A DNA stretch of 64,000 nucleotides, taken from the NCBI RefSeq assembly GCF_002013915.1, contig NZ_MBTF01000013.1, positions 29,423 to 93,422 of the forward strand, read 5' to 3'. A program made the translations under genes and the position numbers. The stretch is from Mucilaginibacter pedocola. GTDB taxonomy: Bacteria > Bacteroidota > Bacteroidia > Sphingobacteriales > Sphingobacteriaceae. The notes beneath the pieces were generated by a model, which saw nothing but the letters and a program-made list of their open reading frames with translations, searched no databases and was not told where the DNA came from. Positions 42,036 through 50,373 of the stretch are shown piece after piece; position 1 is the stretch's first letter; each line of letters opens with the position of its first letter.

Positions 42036-44003
42036 TTGAAACCTTATTCTCCCGTGTATAAAAAAACTATTGTTTTAGTGGCCTTACTTTTGGTTGCCTT
42101 TCTAAAACAAGCACATAGCCAGCAATTTTATGTTTCCACAAGTTTTTTTGACCTGAAGCGTGTAACCCTTTCGGCGGGCAACATTAACATAGAAGATGTT
42201 GGAGGTTGCGGTAATGGCAGCTATTTTTCGGTTGCGGTATCGGGTAACACCCTTTATTACAATACCGGGTTTGGTACTTTATACAAGTCCACCATTGTTG
42301 ATGGTAGCCCACCTACTATCAGCGGTTGTACCATTGTAACTGATAATGTTGTGGGCAATTCGCTCACGGTTGATAAGAACGGCGTGGTATACTACGCAAT
42401 CGGAACAGGTTTGTTTTCCGTACAGCCAGGTTCAACTACCGCAGTTGCAATTGGTACTATGCCATTTTCTTCGGCCGGCGATTTACTCTTTTATAAAGAT
42501 GAGCTTTATATGGCTGCCGATAACGCCCAGGGAATAGTTAAGGTGAATATAACCAACCCCGCATTAACTACATCTTTTATTCCCATTGATACATATATTA
42601 TGGGGTTTACAACGGTATCGGTGAACGGAGTGTTAAAAGTGTATGCCTTTGCAAGCTATGGGTCCGACCAAACCGAGATGGTTGAACTGGATATGGAGAA
42701 CCGGCGGGTAAAAGGCTCTGCCGGCATTTTGCCTTTTGTTGTATACGATGCAGGAAGCAACGCAGAAGCCGGGGTTGTACCCGAAATAAAGTTAAAGGAA
42801 GTTAAAGTAAACCGCGACTGTGATGCCCTTAACAAGGGCGGAGCAGAGATCATATGCGAGCCGCACGCCAGTGCCTACACTTTTACTTTAAACACCGGGC
42901 AAACTAACACCAACGGTGTTTTTACCGACCTTTCGGCCGGCAATTACCATTATATCATCACATCAACAGGTGGCGAAGCGCCTTTTCAAGAAGATTTCGT
43001 AATACCCGACTATAGCTTAACTAACCCTGTTGTATCATTTGCAGCCAGGAACCCCATTTGCGATGTGCCCGGCGAGATCACACTGAATACTGCCACCGCG
43101 AATACAACTTACGCTATTAGGTATAATAACGCAGCTTATGAATTTGGGCGCCCCATTACAGGGCTGGCGGCCGGGGTATACCACTTTCAAATAGTGGACA
43201 AGAATGGGTGTTTAATAGACGAAAAAGATTACACCCTGCGACAGGACGTTTGCCCGCCCATAGAAATTACCGACGTAACGCTGCTGCAGGAATGTATTAA
43301 TTACAAGAATGCTATTGTAACGGTGCAAACAAAACCCCACCCCGATACCTACACCTATTCGTTTAACGGGGTTACCGGACTAAGTAATTCGTTTAGTAAT
43401 GTGGCTCCGGGCACTTACACGCTGGTTGTAACCTCATCCGGCGGCGACCGCAAAGAGCGGCAGGTCTACGTGCCCGACATGAGCGTAGTGAACAAGCCCT
43501 CGCTGCGATATACCGTCAAAAATGCCATATGTACAGCACTTGGGCAAATTACCTTTGCGGCTTTTGGCGATATTAAAGGTGCCGCCAAAATAAAGCATGG
43601 TACAGATGTAACCCCGCTTACGCAAACCATAACAGGCCTGGTGCCGGGCAGCAATCATTTTACCGTACTAAGCGCGCAGGATTGTATACTGGACGAGTTG
43701 GACATAACCATAGGGCAGGACGATTGCAACATGGTGGCCTTCCCTAATACATTTACGCCTAATGGCGATGGCGTGAACGATATCTTCAGGCCAAACCAAA
43801 GCAGTAATGCTGTAGGGATAGAGTATTTTATTTACAACCGTAACGGGCAACAGTTTTTTCATTCGCGCAGGCTGAACGATGGTTGGGATGGTACCTATGG
43901 GGGTAAGCAGGCTGATGCGGGGGTATATTATTTAGTGGTTAAGTATACCATGCCCGATGGTGTTAGCTACCTCAATAATACCTCGGTAACTTTGCTGAGG
44001 TAA
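42036..44003 (+). CDS. Gliding-motility C-terminal domain (CHU_C) protein, T9SS cargo
   Basis: 655 residues. There is no ATG near the N-terminus: the choices are TTG 42036 or GTG 42054, both upstream of a signal peptide (KTIVLVALLLVAFLKQAHSQ). The N-terminal half resembles a six-bladed beta-propeller (GNTLYYNTGFGTLYKST, NVVGNSLTVDKNGVVYYA, GDLLFYKDELYMAADN). Two to three SprB-like repeats with YTFTLNTGQTN, GVFTDLSAGNYHYII and FSNVAPGTYTLVV follow. The C-terminal NTFTPNGDGVNDIFRP...IYNRNGQQFF...WDGTYGGKQADAGVYYLVV domain is the type IX sorting signal. It is probably a surface adhesin. Confidence 0.88.
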   Translation: MKPYSPVYKKTIVLVALLLVAFLKQAHSQQFYVSTSFFDLKRVTLSAGNINIEDVGGCGNGSYFSVAVSGNTLYYNTGFGTLYKSTIVDGSPPTISGCTIVTDNVVGNSLTVDKNGVVYYAIGTGLFSVQPGSTTAVAIGTMPFSSAGDLLFYKDELYMAADNAQGIVKVNITNPALTTSFIPIDTYIMGFTTVSVNGVLKVYAFASYGSDQTEMVELDMENRRVKGSAGILPFVVYDAGSNAEAGVVPEIKLKEVKVNRDCDALNKGGAEIICEPHASAYTFTLNTGQTNTNGVFTDLSAGNYHYIITSTGGEAPFQEDFVIPDYSLTNPVVSFAARNPICDVPGEITLNTATANTTYAIRYNNAAYEFGRPITGLAAGVYHFQIVDKNGCLIDEKDYTLRQDVCPPIEITDVTLLQECINYKNAIVTVQTKPHPDTYTYSFNGVTGLSNSFSNVAPGTYTLVVTSSGGDRKERQVYVPDMSVVNKPSLRYTVKNAICTALGQITFAAFGDIKGAAKIKHGTDVTPLTQTITGLVPGSNHFTVLSAQDCILDELDITIGQDDCNMVAFPNTFTPNGDGVNDIFRPNQSSNAVGIEYFIYNRNGQQFFHSRRLNDGWDGTYGGKQADAGVYYLVVKYTMPDGVSYLNNTSVTLLR

Positions 44004-44079
44004 TTATACCGGCCTTAAAACGTATATTTACAAAGGCATAAATATTGTTATTTTTGCCGCCGATCCTAATTTCAATAAC

Positions 44080-44772
44080 ATGATAGAGAAATTTTTAAAG
44101 GAAGAACAAGACCCCAAAGCCATTGAGCGTGTATACGGCCGTTTGGTAGACCTGCTTACGAGCGCCGAGGAGATACTTTATATAGCGGTGCAAAAGAAAC
44201 CGATAGTGAACCTTTTCCCGGATTGTATAGCCATCACCAACAAACGCATATTGTTTTTTACCCCCGCAAACCTGGGGCTATCCATCAAATTTGTTGATTT
44301 TGTTTGGAAAGATATTGTGGACGTTTACACCCGCGAAGAGATCATTGGCGCTATATTCAGTGTAAAAACTACCAACGGTGCCGAAATGGGTGTTGATTAC
44401 CTACCTAAAGTACAGGCCCGCAAACTTTACCAATACGCGCAGGAACGCAAAGAGGCTGAGCGCGAAGCACGCCGCCAGCGCGATCTGGAGGAAAAACGTG
44501 CCGAATCGGGGTCGATGCAGATAGGGCACGCCCACGAGGTAGCTTTTCAGCCAACTGCCCCGGTAGTGCAGCCATCGTTTTCAGCACCTGCTCCGGCACC
44601 AACGCCTGTTGCGCCGCCACCTGCACCCGCTCCTGCACCGGTTGCCCAGGAAGAACCCAAGAAAGACGAACTGGCCGAGAAGCTGAAGCGCCTGAAAATG
44701 CTTTTCGAGAATGGTTTGATATCGCAGGAAGAATATAATGCCAAGAAACTGGATTTGCTGAGCGACTTTTAA
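44080..44772 (+). CDS. PH-like domain protein with C-terminal SHOCT motif
   Basis: 230 residues. The N-terminal region (30-110: EEILYIAVQKKPIVNLFPDCIAITNKRILFFT, FVWKDIVDVYTREEIIG, KTTNGAEMGVDYLPK) is a bacterial PH-like domain. A charged coil (ERKEAEREARRQRDLEEKRAE), a Pro/Ala-rich linker (about 155-190) and a SHOCT motif (LAEKLKRLKMLFENGLISQEEYNAKKLDLLSDF) follow. Such proteins are thought to oligomerise or bind nucleic acid or membranes; the role is unknown. It converges on tyrS. Confidence 0.85.
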   Translation: MIEKFLKEEQDPKAIERVYGRLVDLLTSAEEILYIAVQKKPIVNLFPDCIAITNKRILFFTPANLGLSIKFVDFVWKDIVDVYTREEIIGAIFSVKTTNGAEMGVDYLPKVQARKLYQYAQERKEAEREARRQRDLEEKRAESGSMQIGHAHEVAFQPTAPVVQPSFSAPAPAPTPVAPPPAPAPAPVAQEEPKKDELAEKLKRLKMLFENGLISQEEYNAKKLDLLSDF

Positions 44773-44794
44773 ACAGCAAGTCTGATACAACAAG

Positions 44795-44829
44795 AAAGGG
44801 GCCTGAACAATTTGTTCAGGCCCCTTTTA
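44795..44829. terminator. Bidirectional terminator between SHOCT gene and tyrS
   Basis: AAAGGGGCCTGAACAA and its exact inverse separated by one base, flanked by A and T runs, so it can serve both convergent genes. Confidence 0.92.
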
Positions 44830-44844
44830 TTATGGCTCGCAGCC

Positions 44845-46131
44845 TTATTCAGCAATAATTAAAAAATAATTCCTTTTGCCTTTTTGTACCACTAAGTATT
44901 TGTTATTGATGAGGTTGGCTGCATTGTAAACATCATCAGGTGTGCCAACTTTTTCTTTGTTGATAGCTGTACCGCCACCTGCTATCATTTTCTTTGCTTC
45001 GCCTTTTGAAGGGAATATAGCAGTTTTAGTTGCCAGTAGATCGGTTACCGGTATGCCGGCTTCCAATTCGGCTTTGCTTATCGTAAAATTTGGTACACCA
45101 CTGAAGATGGCCAGTACTTCGGCATCTGTAAGTTCACCTAAAAATTCGATGCCTGTGCTGCCGAACAAAAACTCAGTCGACTTGATAGCTTTTAAAAAGC
45201 CTGCTTCACCGTGCACGCGCAGGGTGATATCTTTTGCCAATGCTTTTTGTATAACACGCAGGTGAGGGGCAGCATCGTGTTCTACTATCATCGCTTCGAT
45301 TGTTTCCTGGTCGAACAGCGTGAATATTTTGATGTAGCTTTTAGCATCCTCGTCGGTCGTGTTCAGCCAAAACTGGTAGAACTGGTATGGCGATGTTTTT
45401 TCGGCATCCAGCCAAATGTTGCCACCCTCAGATTTCCCGAATTTTGTACCATCGGCTTTTTTGATCAGTTGCGTAGTTAATGCAAATGCTTCCCCGCGGC
45501 CTTTGCGGCGGATAAGCTCGGTACCGGTCACAATGTTACCCCATTGGTCCGATCCGCCCATTTGCAGGGTGCAATTGCGGTTTTGCCACAGGTAGTAAAA
45601 ATCATATCCCTGCACCAACTGGTACGAAAACTCGGTGAACGACATGCCCGTTTCGCCTTCCAAACGTTTCTTTACCGAATCTTTGGCCATCATGTAATTC
45701 ACGGTGATGTGCTTGCCTACGTCGCGGATGAAGTTGAGGAAGTCGAAGCCTTTGAACCAGTCGTAGTTATTTACCATTTCGGCGCTGTTTTCGGCACCGC
45801 TTTTAAAATCAAGGAATATCTCTAATTGCTTCTTTACGCTATCAAGGTTGTGTTGCAGTATCTCTTCGGTAAGCAGGTTACGCTCTGCTGATTTACCCGA
45901 TGGGTCGCCCACCATACCTGTGGCGCCGCCAACCAGTGCAAAAGGCTTGTGGCCCGCGCGTTGGAAATGTATCAGCGTCATGATCTGGGTAAGGTGGCCC
46001 ACATGCAACGAATCGGCAGTTGGGTCGAACCCGATATAGCCGGATGCCATGCCTTTATTCAGTAATTCCTCGGTTCCGGGCATTATATCATGCAGCATGC
46101 CGCGCCAGCGTAGTTCTTCTACAAAATTCAT
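44845..46131 (-). CDS. tyrS: Tyrosine--tRNA ligase
   Basis: 428 residues from ATG 46131; the frame is open to 46254, but [19 protein letters not shown] is the family N-terminus. Class I signature HVGH at 43-46, the tyrosine-recognition segment [30 protein letters not shown]-like KFGKSEGG, and a C-terminal S4 RNA-binding domain ([23 protein letters not shown]). An essential housekeeping enzyme. It is transcribed alone. Confidence 0.96.
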   Translation of the reverse strand: MNFVEELRWRGMLHDIMPGTEELLNKGMASGYIGFDPTADSLHVGHLTQIMTLIHFQRAGHKPFALVGGATGMVGDPSGKSAERNLLTEEILQHNLDSVKKQLEIFLDFKSGAENSAEMVNNYDWFKGFDFLNFIRDVGKHITVNYMMAKDSVKKRLEGETGMSFTEFSYQLVQGYDFYYLWQNRNCTLQMGGSDQWGNIVTGTELIRRKGRGEAFALTTQLIKKADGTKFGKSEGGNIWLDAEKTSPYQFYQFWLNTTDEDAKSYIKIFTLFDQETIEAMIVEHDAAPHLRVIQKALAKDITLRVHGEAGFLKAIKSTEFLFGSTGIEFLGELTDAEVLAIFSGVPNFTISKAELEAGIPVTDLLATKTAIFPSKGEAKKMIAGGGTAINKEKVGTPDDVYNAANLINNKYLVVQKGKRNYFLIIAE

Positions 46132-46331
46132 GTTGTGTATGTGTTTCAAGTACAGCCGGCTGCTGCCGGCGGAGGGCAAAGATAGTAGTTTATCCTTTGC
46201 GCGTAAACCATTTACAGGCTTTTTGGCTATGTAAACACAGGGTGATATTGCCATTACATCTGTGTTAAGGCTTTTTTATGTGGCAAATTTTTTGTTTCTT
46301 GCTGAGAACGCTACGTTTTTAACCCCCGCTT

Positions 46332-46994
46332 ATGAATTTTTTGTCGCACTATTACTTTGATCGGGATACTACAAACTGCTACTTTACCCTTGGTACCGTA
46401 CTGCCCGACCTGCTGAAGAATGCCGACAAAACCATTGTTCTGCATCCGGAAAAATTAACGCATAACGATGACCGGGTAAACTCCATCATAGATGGCTGGA
46501 ACAAGCATTTATTGGTAGATAAGTATTTTCACACATCGGAGTTCTTCCTGAAACACTCGCATGCCCTCAAAAACTTGCTTACGCCTGCCATAGCAGGCTC
46601 GCCCGTAAAGCCATTCTTTTTAGGGCATATTGCGATAGAGCTTATACTTGATAACCTCCTCATTACTACCGGTAAAATTGAAGTAGACGATTTCTACGCC
46701 CATTTGGATAGCTGCGATATTGAAGTGATCAACGAGTTTTTGGCCTTCGCCGGCATGAAGAACCCAGCCATCTTCGGCAAGTTTTACGATAGCTTTAAGC
46801 AAAGCCGCTACCTGGCCACCTATGTTAACCTGGGGCAGGTAACGTACGCCCTAAAACGCATTTGCATGCGCGTATGGCGCGACCCATTTACGCCGCAGCA
46901 TGAGGAAGCGATGAGTGAGGTGATATTAAATTACCGGCTTGGTTTAATAGATAGCTTTATGAGTATTTATGAAGAGATAGGGGAGAAGCTTTAA
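46332..46994 (+). CDS. AcpH-like protein (ACP phosphodiesterase superfamily)
   Basis: 220 residues starting MNFLSHYYFDRDTTNCYFTLGTVLPDLLKN, the layout of acyl-carrier-protein phosphodiesterase (MNFLAHLYLA...GNFLPDF). Conserved His/Asp positions follow: NKHLLVDKYFHTSEFF, FFLGHIAIELILDNLL and the helix HEEAMSEVILNYRLGLIDSFMSIY. It could be an HD-like hydrolase acting on holo-ACP; similarity is only moderate, so it may have another substrate. Confidence 0.6.
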   Translation: MNFLSHYYFDRDTTNCYFTLGTVLPDLLKNADKTIVLHPEKLTHNDDRVNSIIDGWNKHLLVDKYFHTSEFFLKHSHALKNLLTPAIAGSPVKPFFLGHIAIELILDNLLITTGKIEVDDFYAHLDSCDIEVINEFLAFAGMKNPAIFGKFYDSFKQSRYLATYVNLGQVTYALKRICMRVWRDPFTPQHEEAMSEVILNYRLGLIDSFMSIYEEIGEKL

Positions 46995-47278
46995 TTAAAA
47001 CGAGTTCCCCGCGTTAGCGATAGTAGCGGAAAGCCCGGAATGAAGTGCTGCTTCTATCGGCAGCGCGGAATGAGGACTTGCAGCGGATAGCGCGGGCCGC
47101 AGGCAACGCCATAACAAATATCAATTATGTGGTTGATATGGCATCGTTTATAAAAAATCACTAACAATTCTTTATAATCCGCCCAATCTCATCTTCAGAT
47201 CTATAAAAAAACATCAAAAACCGCCTAAAAATCAATATTTAACATAAATTTTATTTTTATCTATAAAAATTATATCCG
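46995..47278. repeat. REP-like GC-rich hairpin region upstream of rpsA
   Basis: In the 334-base gap before rpsA, 47010-47098 contains CCCCGCGTTAGCGATAG and GGATAGCGCGGGCC, which can pair, around further hairpin words (GCTGC...GCAGCGC). The rest (47110-47278) is AT-rich and holds the rpsA promoter. The AGCGATAGTAGCGGAAAGC word recurs, diverged, at 49637-49655. Confidence 0.55.
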
Positions 47279-47286
47279 TACCTTTG
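47279..47286 (+). promoter_or_regulatory. rpsA promoter -7 element
   Basis: TACCTTTG is an exact TAnnTTTG Bacteroidota -7 box, 42 bases before the start codon, preceded by an AT tract. A GGAG lies 13 bases before the ATG. Confidence 0.7.
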
Positions 47287-47328
47287 CAGTCCCAATTAAG
47301 TGTTGGGAAAAAGGAGTAAAATTTATTA

Positions 47329-49323
47329 ATGGCAAAAAAACAAGAAGCAGAAAAAGAATTAAAAGCTAAAGAAGCTGAGCTGGGTACAGCAAAGGCCTCT
47401 GTAGAAAAAGAAACCATTGAATCAGAAGCTGATTCATTTTCGATCGAAGAGATCAAATCAAAAATCGCAGTAGCCCCTCTGGAGGATTTTGACTGGGATG
47501 CAGATGACAAAAAATTTGGTAACTACAGCGATAGCGACCGCGAGAAATTCGAGAAACTTTATGATGGCACTTTCAGCTCTATCACTAAAGGCGAGATTAT
47601 CTCTGGTACAGTTGTAAATATCAACAACAAAGATGTTGTATTAAACATCGGGTTCAAATCTGATGGTTTGGTATCGGTTTCTGAATTCCGTGATACACCT
47701 GATCTGAAGATCGGTGATGTAGTGGAAGTGTTTGTTGAGTCGCAGGAAGATGCTAACGGCCAGTTGGTTCTTTCGCGCAAACGTGCTAAAACTCAAAAAT
47801 CATGGGAGCGTATTAATTCGGCTCTGGACAATGATGAGATCATCACCGGTTTTGTAAAAAGCCGTACTAAAGGTGGTTTAATTGTTGATATTATGGGCGT
47901 TGAAGCCTTTTTACCAGGTTCGCAGATCGACATCAAACCTATTAGGGATTACGATGTGTACGTTGGTAAAACAATGGAATTTAAAGTTGTTAAGATAAAC
48001 CACGAGTTTAAAAACGTTGTGGTATCGCACAAAGTGCTTATCGAAGACGATTTGGAAAACCAAAAAACCGAAATTGTTGCTAAGCTTGAAAAAGGCCAGG
48101 TATTGGAAGGTACCGTTAAAAACATCACCGACTTTGGTGTGTTTATCGACCTTGGTGGCGTTGACGGCTTATTGCACATCACCGATATATCTTGGGGCCG
48201 CATAGAGCACCCACGCGAAGTATTGGCTTTAGACCAAAAGATCAACGTTGTTGTGCTTGACTTTGATGACGAGAAAAAACGTATCGCTTTAGGTTTAAAA
48301 CAACTTACCCCGCATCCTTGGCAGTCGCTTGATAGCGAACTGGTTATAGGTTCGAAAGTAAAGGGTAAAATTGTTACCGTTGCTGATTACGGCGCGTTCT
48401 TAGAGATCATCCCGGGTGTTGAAGGTTTGATTCACGTTTCAGAAATGTCGTGGTCGCAAAACCTGCGCAACCCTCAGGAGTTCCTGAAAGTTGGCGACGA
48501 AGTTGAAGCTCAGGTATTAACTCTTGACCGCGATGAGCGCAAAATGAGCCTGGGTATTAAACAACTTACCCCAGATCCTTGGCAAAATGCAGGTGCTAAA
48601 TACGCTGTTGGTACACAACACGTAGCTACAGTTAAAAACATGACCAACTTTGGCGTGTTTGTTGAACTGGAAGACGGCATCGACGGTTTGATCCACATCT
48701 CTGACTTATCATGGTCTAAAAAAGTAAACCACCCTAACGAATTTACTAAGGTTGGCGAAAAACTGAACGTGGTAGTATTAGAGTTGGATACCGATAACCG
48801 CAAACTGAGCTTAGGCCACAAACAGTTAGAAGAAAACCCTTGGGATACTTTTGAAACTATCTTCACTATCGATTCGATACACGAAGGTACTGTGTTGAAA
48901 GTAACTGATAAAGGTGCTATCGTAGCTTTACCTTACGGTGTTGAAGGCTTTGCGCCAACCAAACACCTGGTTAAAGAAGACGGTAAATCTGTTAAAGCTG
49001 ACGAAACAGCTGAGTTCAAGATCATCGAATTCAACAAAGAGAACAAACGTATTGTTATTTCACACTCACGTATATGGGAAGAAGCCCGTGCTGATGCTCG
49101 TGTACAAGAGTTCGAAAACCGTAAAAAAGAAGCAAAATCTGCTAACAACGCGGTGAAGAAAGTGAAAGAATCGGTTGAAAAATCAACTTTAGGCGACCTT
49201 AGCGTATTAGCTCAGTTAAAAGAGCAAATGGAAGGTGCAGAAAGCAAAGCTGCTAAAAAAGCCGCTCCTGCTAAAAAAGCCGAAGAAGCTGCTTCTGAAA
49301 CCGAAGAAACCGAAGAAGTTTAA
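47329..49323 (+). CDS. rpsA: 30S ribosomal protein S1
   Basis: 664 residues. A charged, Lys/Glu-rich N-terminal extension (about 60 residues), then six S1/OB domains; each is marked by a version of GxVxxxxxFGxFVxLxGxxGLxHxSxxS, e.g. GTVKNITDFGVFIDLGGVDGLLHITDIS, KIVTVADYGAFLEIIPGVEGLIHVSEMS and TVKNMTNFGVFVELEDGIDGLIHISDLS. The tail is Lys/Ala/Glu-rich (about 625-664). It delivers mRNA to the 30S subunit. It is longer than the 557-residue E. coli protein because of both tails. Strong promoter and terminator, monocistronic. Confidence 0.96.
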   Translation: MAKKQEAEKELKAKEAELGTAKASVEKETIESEADSFSIEEIKSKIAVAPLEDFDWDADDKKFGNYSDSDREKFEKLYDGTFSSITKGEIISGTVVNINNKDVVLNIGFKSDGLVSVSEFRDTPDLKIGDVVEVFVESQEDANGQLVLSRKRAKTQKSWERINSALDNDEIITGFVKSRTKGGLIVDIMGVEAFLPGSQIDIKPIRDYDVYVGKTMEFKVVKINHEFKNVVVSHKVLIEDDLENQKTEIVAKLEKGQVLEGTVKNITDFGVFIDLGGVDGLLHITDISWGRIEHPREVLALDQKINVVVLDFDDEKKRIALGLKQLTPHPWQSLDSELVIGSKVKGKIVTVADYGAFLEIIPGVEGLIHVSEMSWSQNLRNPQEFLKVGDEVEAQVLTLDRDERKMSLGIKQLTPDPWQNAGAKYAVGTQHVATVKNMTNFGVFVELEDGIDGLIHISDLSWSKKVNHPNEFTKVGEKLNVVVLELDTDNRKLSLGHKQLEENPWDTFETIFTIDSIHEGTVLKVTDKGAIVALPYGVEGFAPTKHLVKEDGKSVKADETAEFKIIEFNKENKRIVISHSRIWEEARADARVQEFENRKKEAKSANNAVKKVKESVEKSTLGDLSVLAQLKEQMEGAESKAAKKAAPAKKAEEAASETEETEEV

Positions 49324-49346
49324 CCTCTCTGAAAGTTTAAAATATG

Positions 49347-49375
49347 AAGCCCTCCTGAGCAATCGGGAGGGCTTT
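49347..49375 (+). terminator. Terminator after rpsA
   Basis: AAGCCCTCC and GGAGGGCTT around a ten-base loop, then TT, 25 bases after the stop codon. Confidence 0.85.
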
Positions 49376-49450
49376 TCGTTTTTGGTGGGGATTTCACCGA
49401 TGGGTTTTGGTTCCACCGATTAGATTGGAATGTAGAGATGCAATATTTTG

Positions 49451-49500
49451 AGTGAACACGAATTGCACTAATTAAATCGAATTTCACGAATTTGATTTGC
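49451..49500. repeat. AACACGAATT repeat fragment
   Basis: GAGTGAACACGAATTGCACT followed by AATCGAATTTCACGAATTTG. It shares the GAGTGAACAC and AATTTCAC words with the 11397-11507 repeat in inverted order. Non-coding. Confidence 0.45.
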
Positions 49501-49530
49501 TTGAATTTATTGCAGAGACGTTTACCGCTG

Positions 49531-49637
49531 CCGCAAGCCGGGAGGCTTGTGGTTCCGCAGGACAGGTAACCACCATGCATAGCCTCTTTGCGTCATCGCA
49601 ACTTTGCAAACGGGCCACAAGCCGGGAGGCTTGCGGC
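49531..49637. repeat. Pair of covarying CAAGCC-ggga-GGCTTG hairpins
   Basis: Hairpin 1 (49531-49552): CCGCAAGCC-ggga-GGCTTGTGG. Hairpin 2 (49614-49637): GCCACAAGCC-ggga-GGCTTGCGGC. Arm positions differ between copies. They occupy the rest of the 345-base gap between rpsA and the next gene; no other feature was seen there. Confidence 0.65.
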
Positions 49638-49668
49638 AACGATAGCGGAAAGCTTGCGCTTTGCAGGT

Positions 49669-50373
49669 CTATTTACCTATTACCTTTTTATCTTTCGGAG
49701 CGGTAGCCCCTATAACTATCTTCCCTACATGCCGGCCAAAATTACCTTGCATATCAGTCCCTTCAACAATTACGGTGTAGGTGCCCGGTTTATCTGCCGC
49801 GTAGAACGATAAGTTTGTTTTGCCGGTGCTATCTGTTATTACGTTAGGTTCCCAATGTACGGTTGGGCGGGGCACTGTGGGCGCTGTGTTTTTTACATCG
49901 TATTTAGGGCGATAAAACTGTTTGGGCATGCAATATGGAATGGGGCGGTAAGCTACGATGTTGTAGGATGACTTAGTGAAAAAGCCGTGCCCTCCACGGG
50001 TTGTAACTACGATGAATAGTTTTGTGCCTTCGCCCAGTTTAACGCTTTTTACATTATCAGCGCTCATGCTTTTCATAAAATCAATGGCTGCCTGAGGGTT
50101 AGGGTTATCGTAGGGCGGCTCGTTATTTGCAGAAAATAATGAAGTTGCCTGCCCGTCGACAATAATATCTGCCACCATGTTTATGCCTACCACCAAAGCC
50201 TGTCCGTCGGGATGGTAAGCTACTTTGGTAAACATGCTTTCCTTAAAGGTATTACCCACGTGGAAGCCGTTAATTCTGCGCGCTACCAAATCATATAGCG
50301 TAGTTTTGCCGGCTTCTATCAGTTGCTTCTCGGTTATCTCCATGGTTACAAAACCGGTATAGCGCTCCGCCAC
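49669..50373 (-). CDS. C-terminal part of frameshifted MG2/plug protein
   Basis: 234 codons, open from GTG 50373. It aligns over its whole length with the last ~230 residues of the intact tandem paralogue at 52562-55375: IEAGKTTLYDLVARR against IEAGKTTLFDLLSRK, TKLFIVVTTRGGHGFFTKSS against LKLFIVVTTRGGHGYFTKSS, and AADKPGTYTVIVEGTDMQGNFGR. It contains a TonB-receptor-plug-like segment and a C-terminal beta domain. It is probably not an independent gene: the frame is open upstream of the GTG and continues the paralogue's sequence, so it is the 3' part of the gene beginning at 52453. Confidence 0.7.
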   Translation of the reverse strand: MAERYTGFVTMEITEKQLIEAGKTTLYDLVARRINGFHVGNTFKESMFTKVAYHPDGQALVVGINMVADIIVDGQATSLFSANNEPPYDNPNPQAAIDFMKSMSADNVKSVKLGEGTKLFIVVTTRGGHGFFTKSSYNIVAYRPIPYCMPKQFYRPKYDVKNTAPTVPRPTVHWEPNVITDSTGKTNLSFYAADKPGTYTVIVEGTDMQGNFGRHVGKIVIGATAPKDKKVIGK

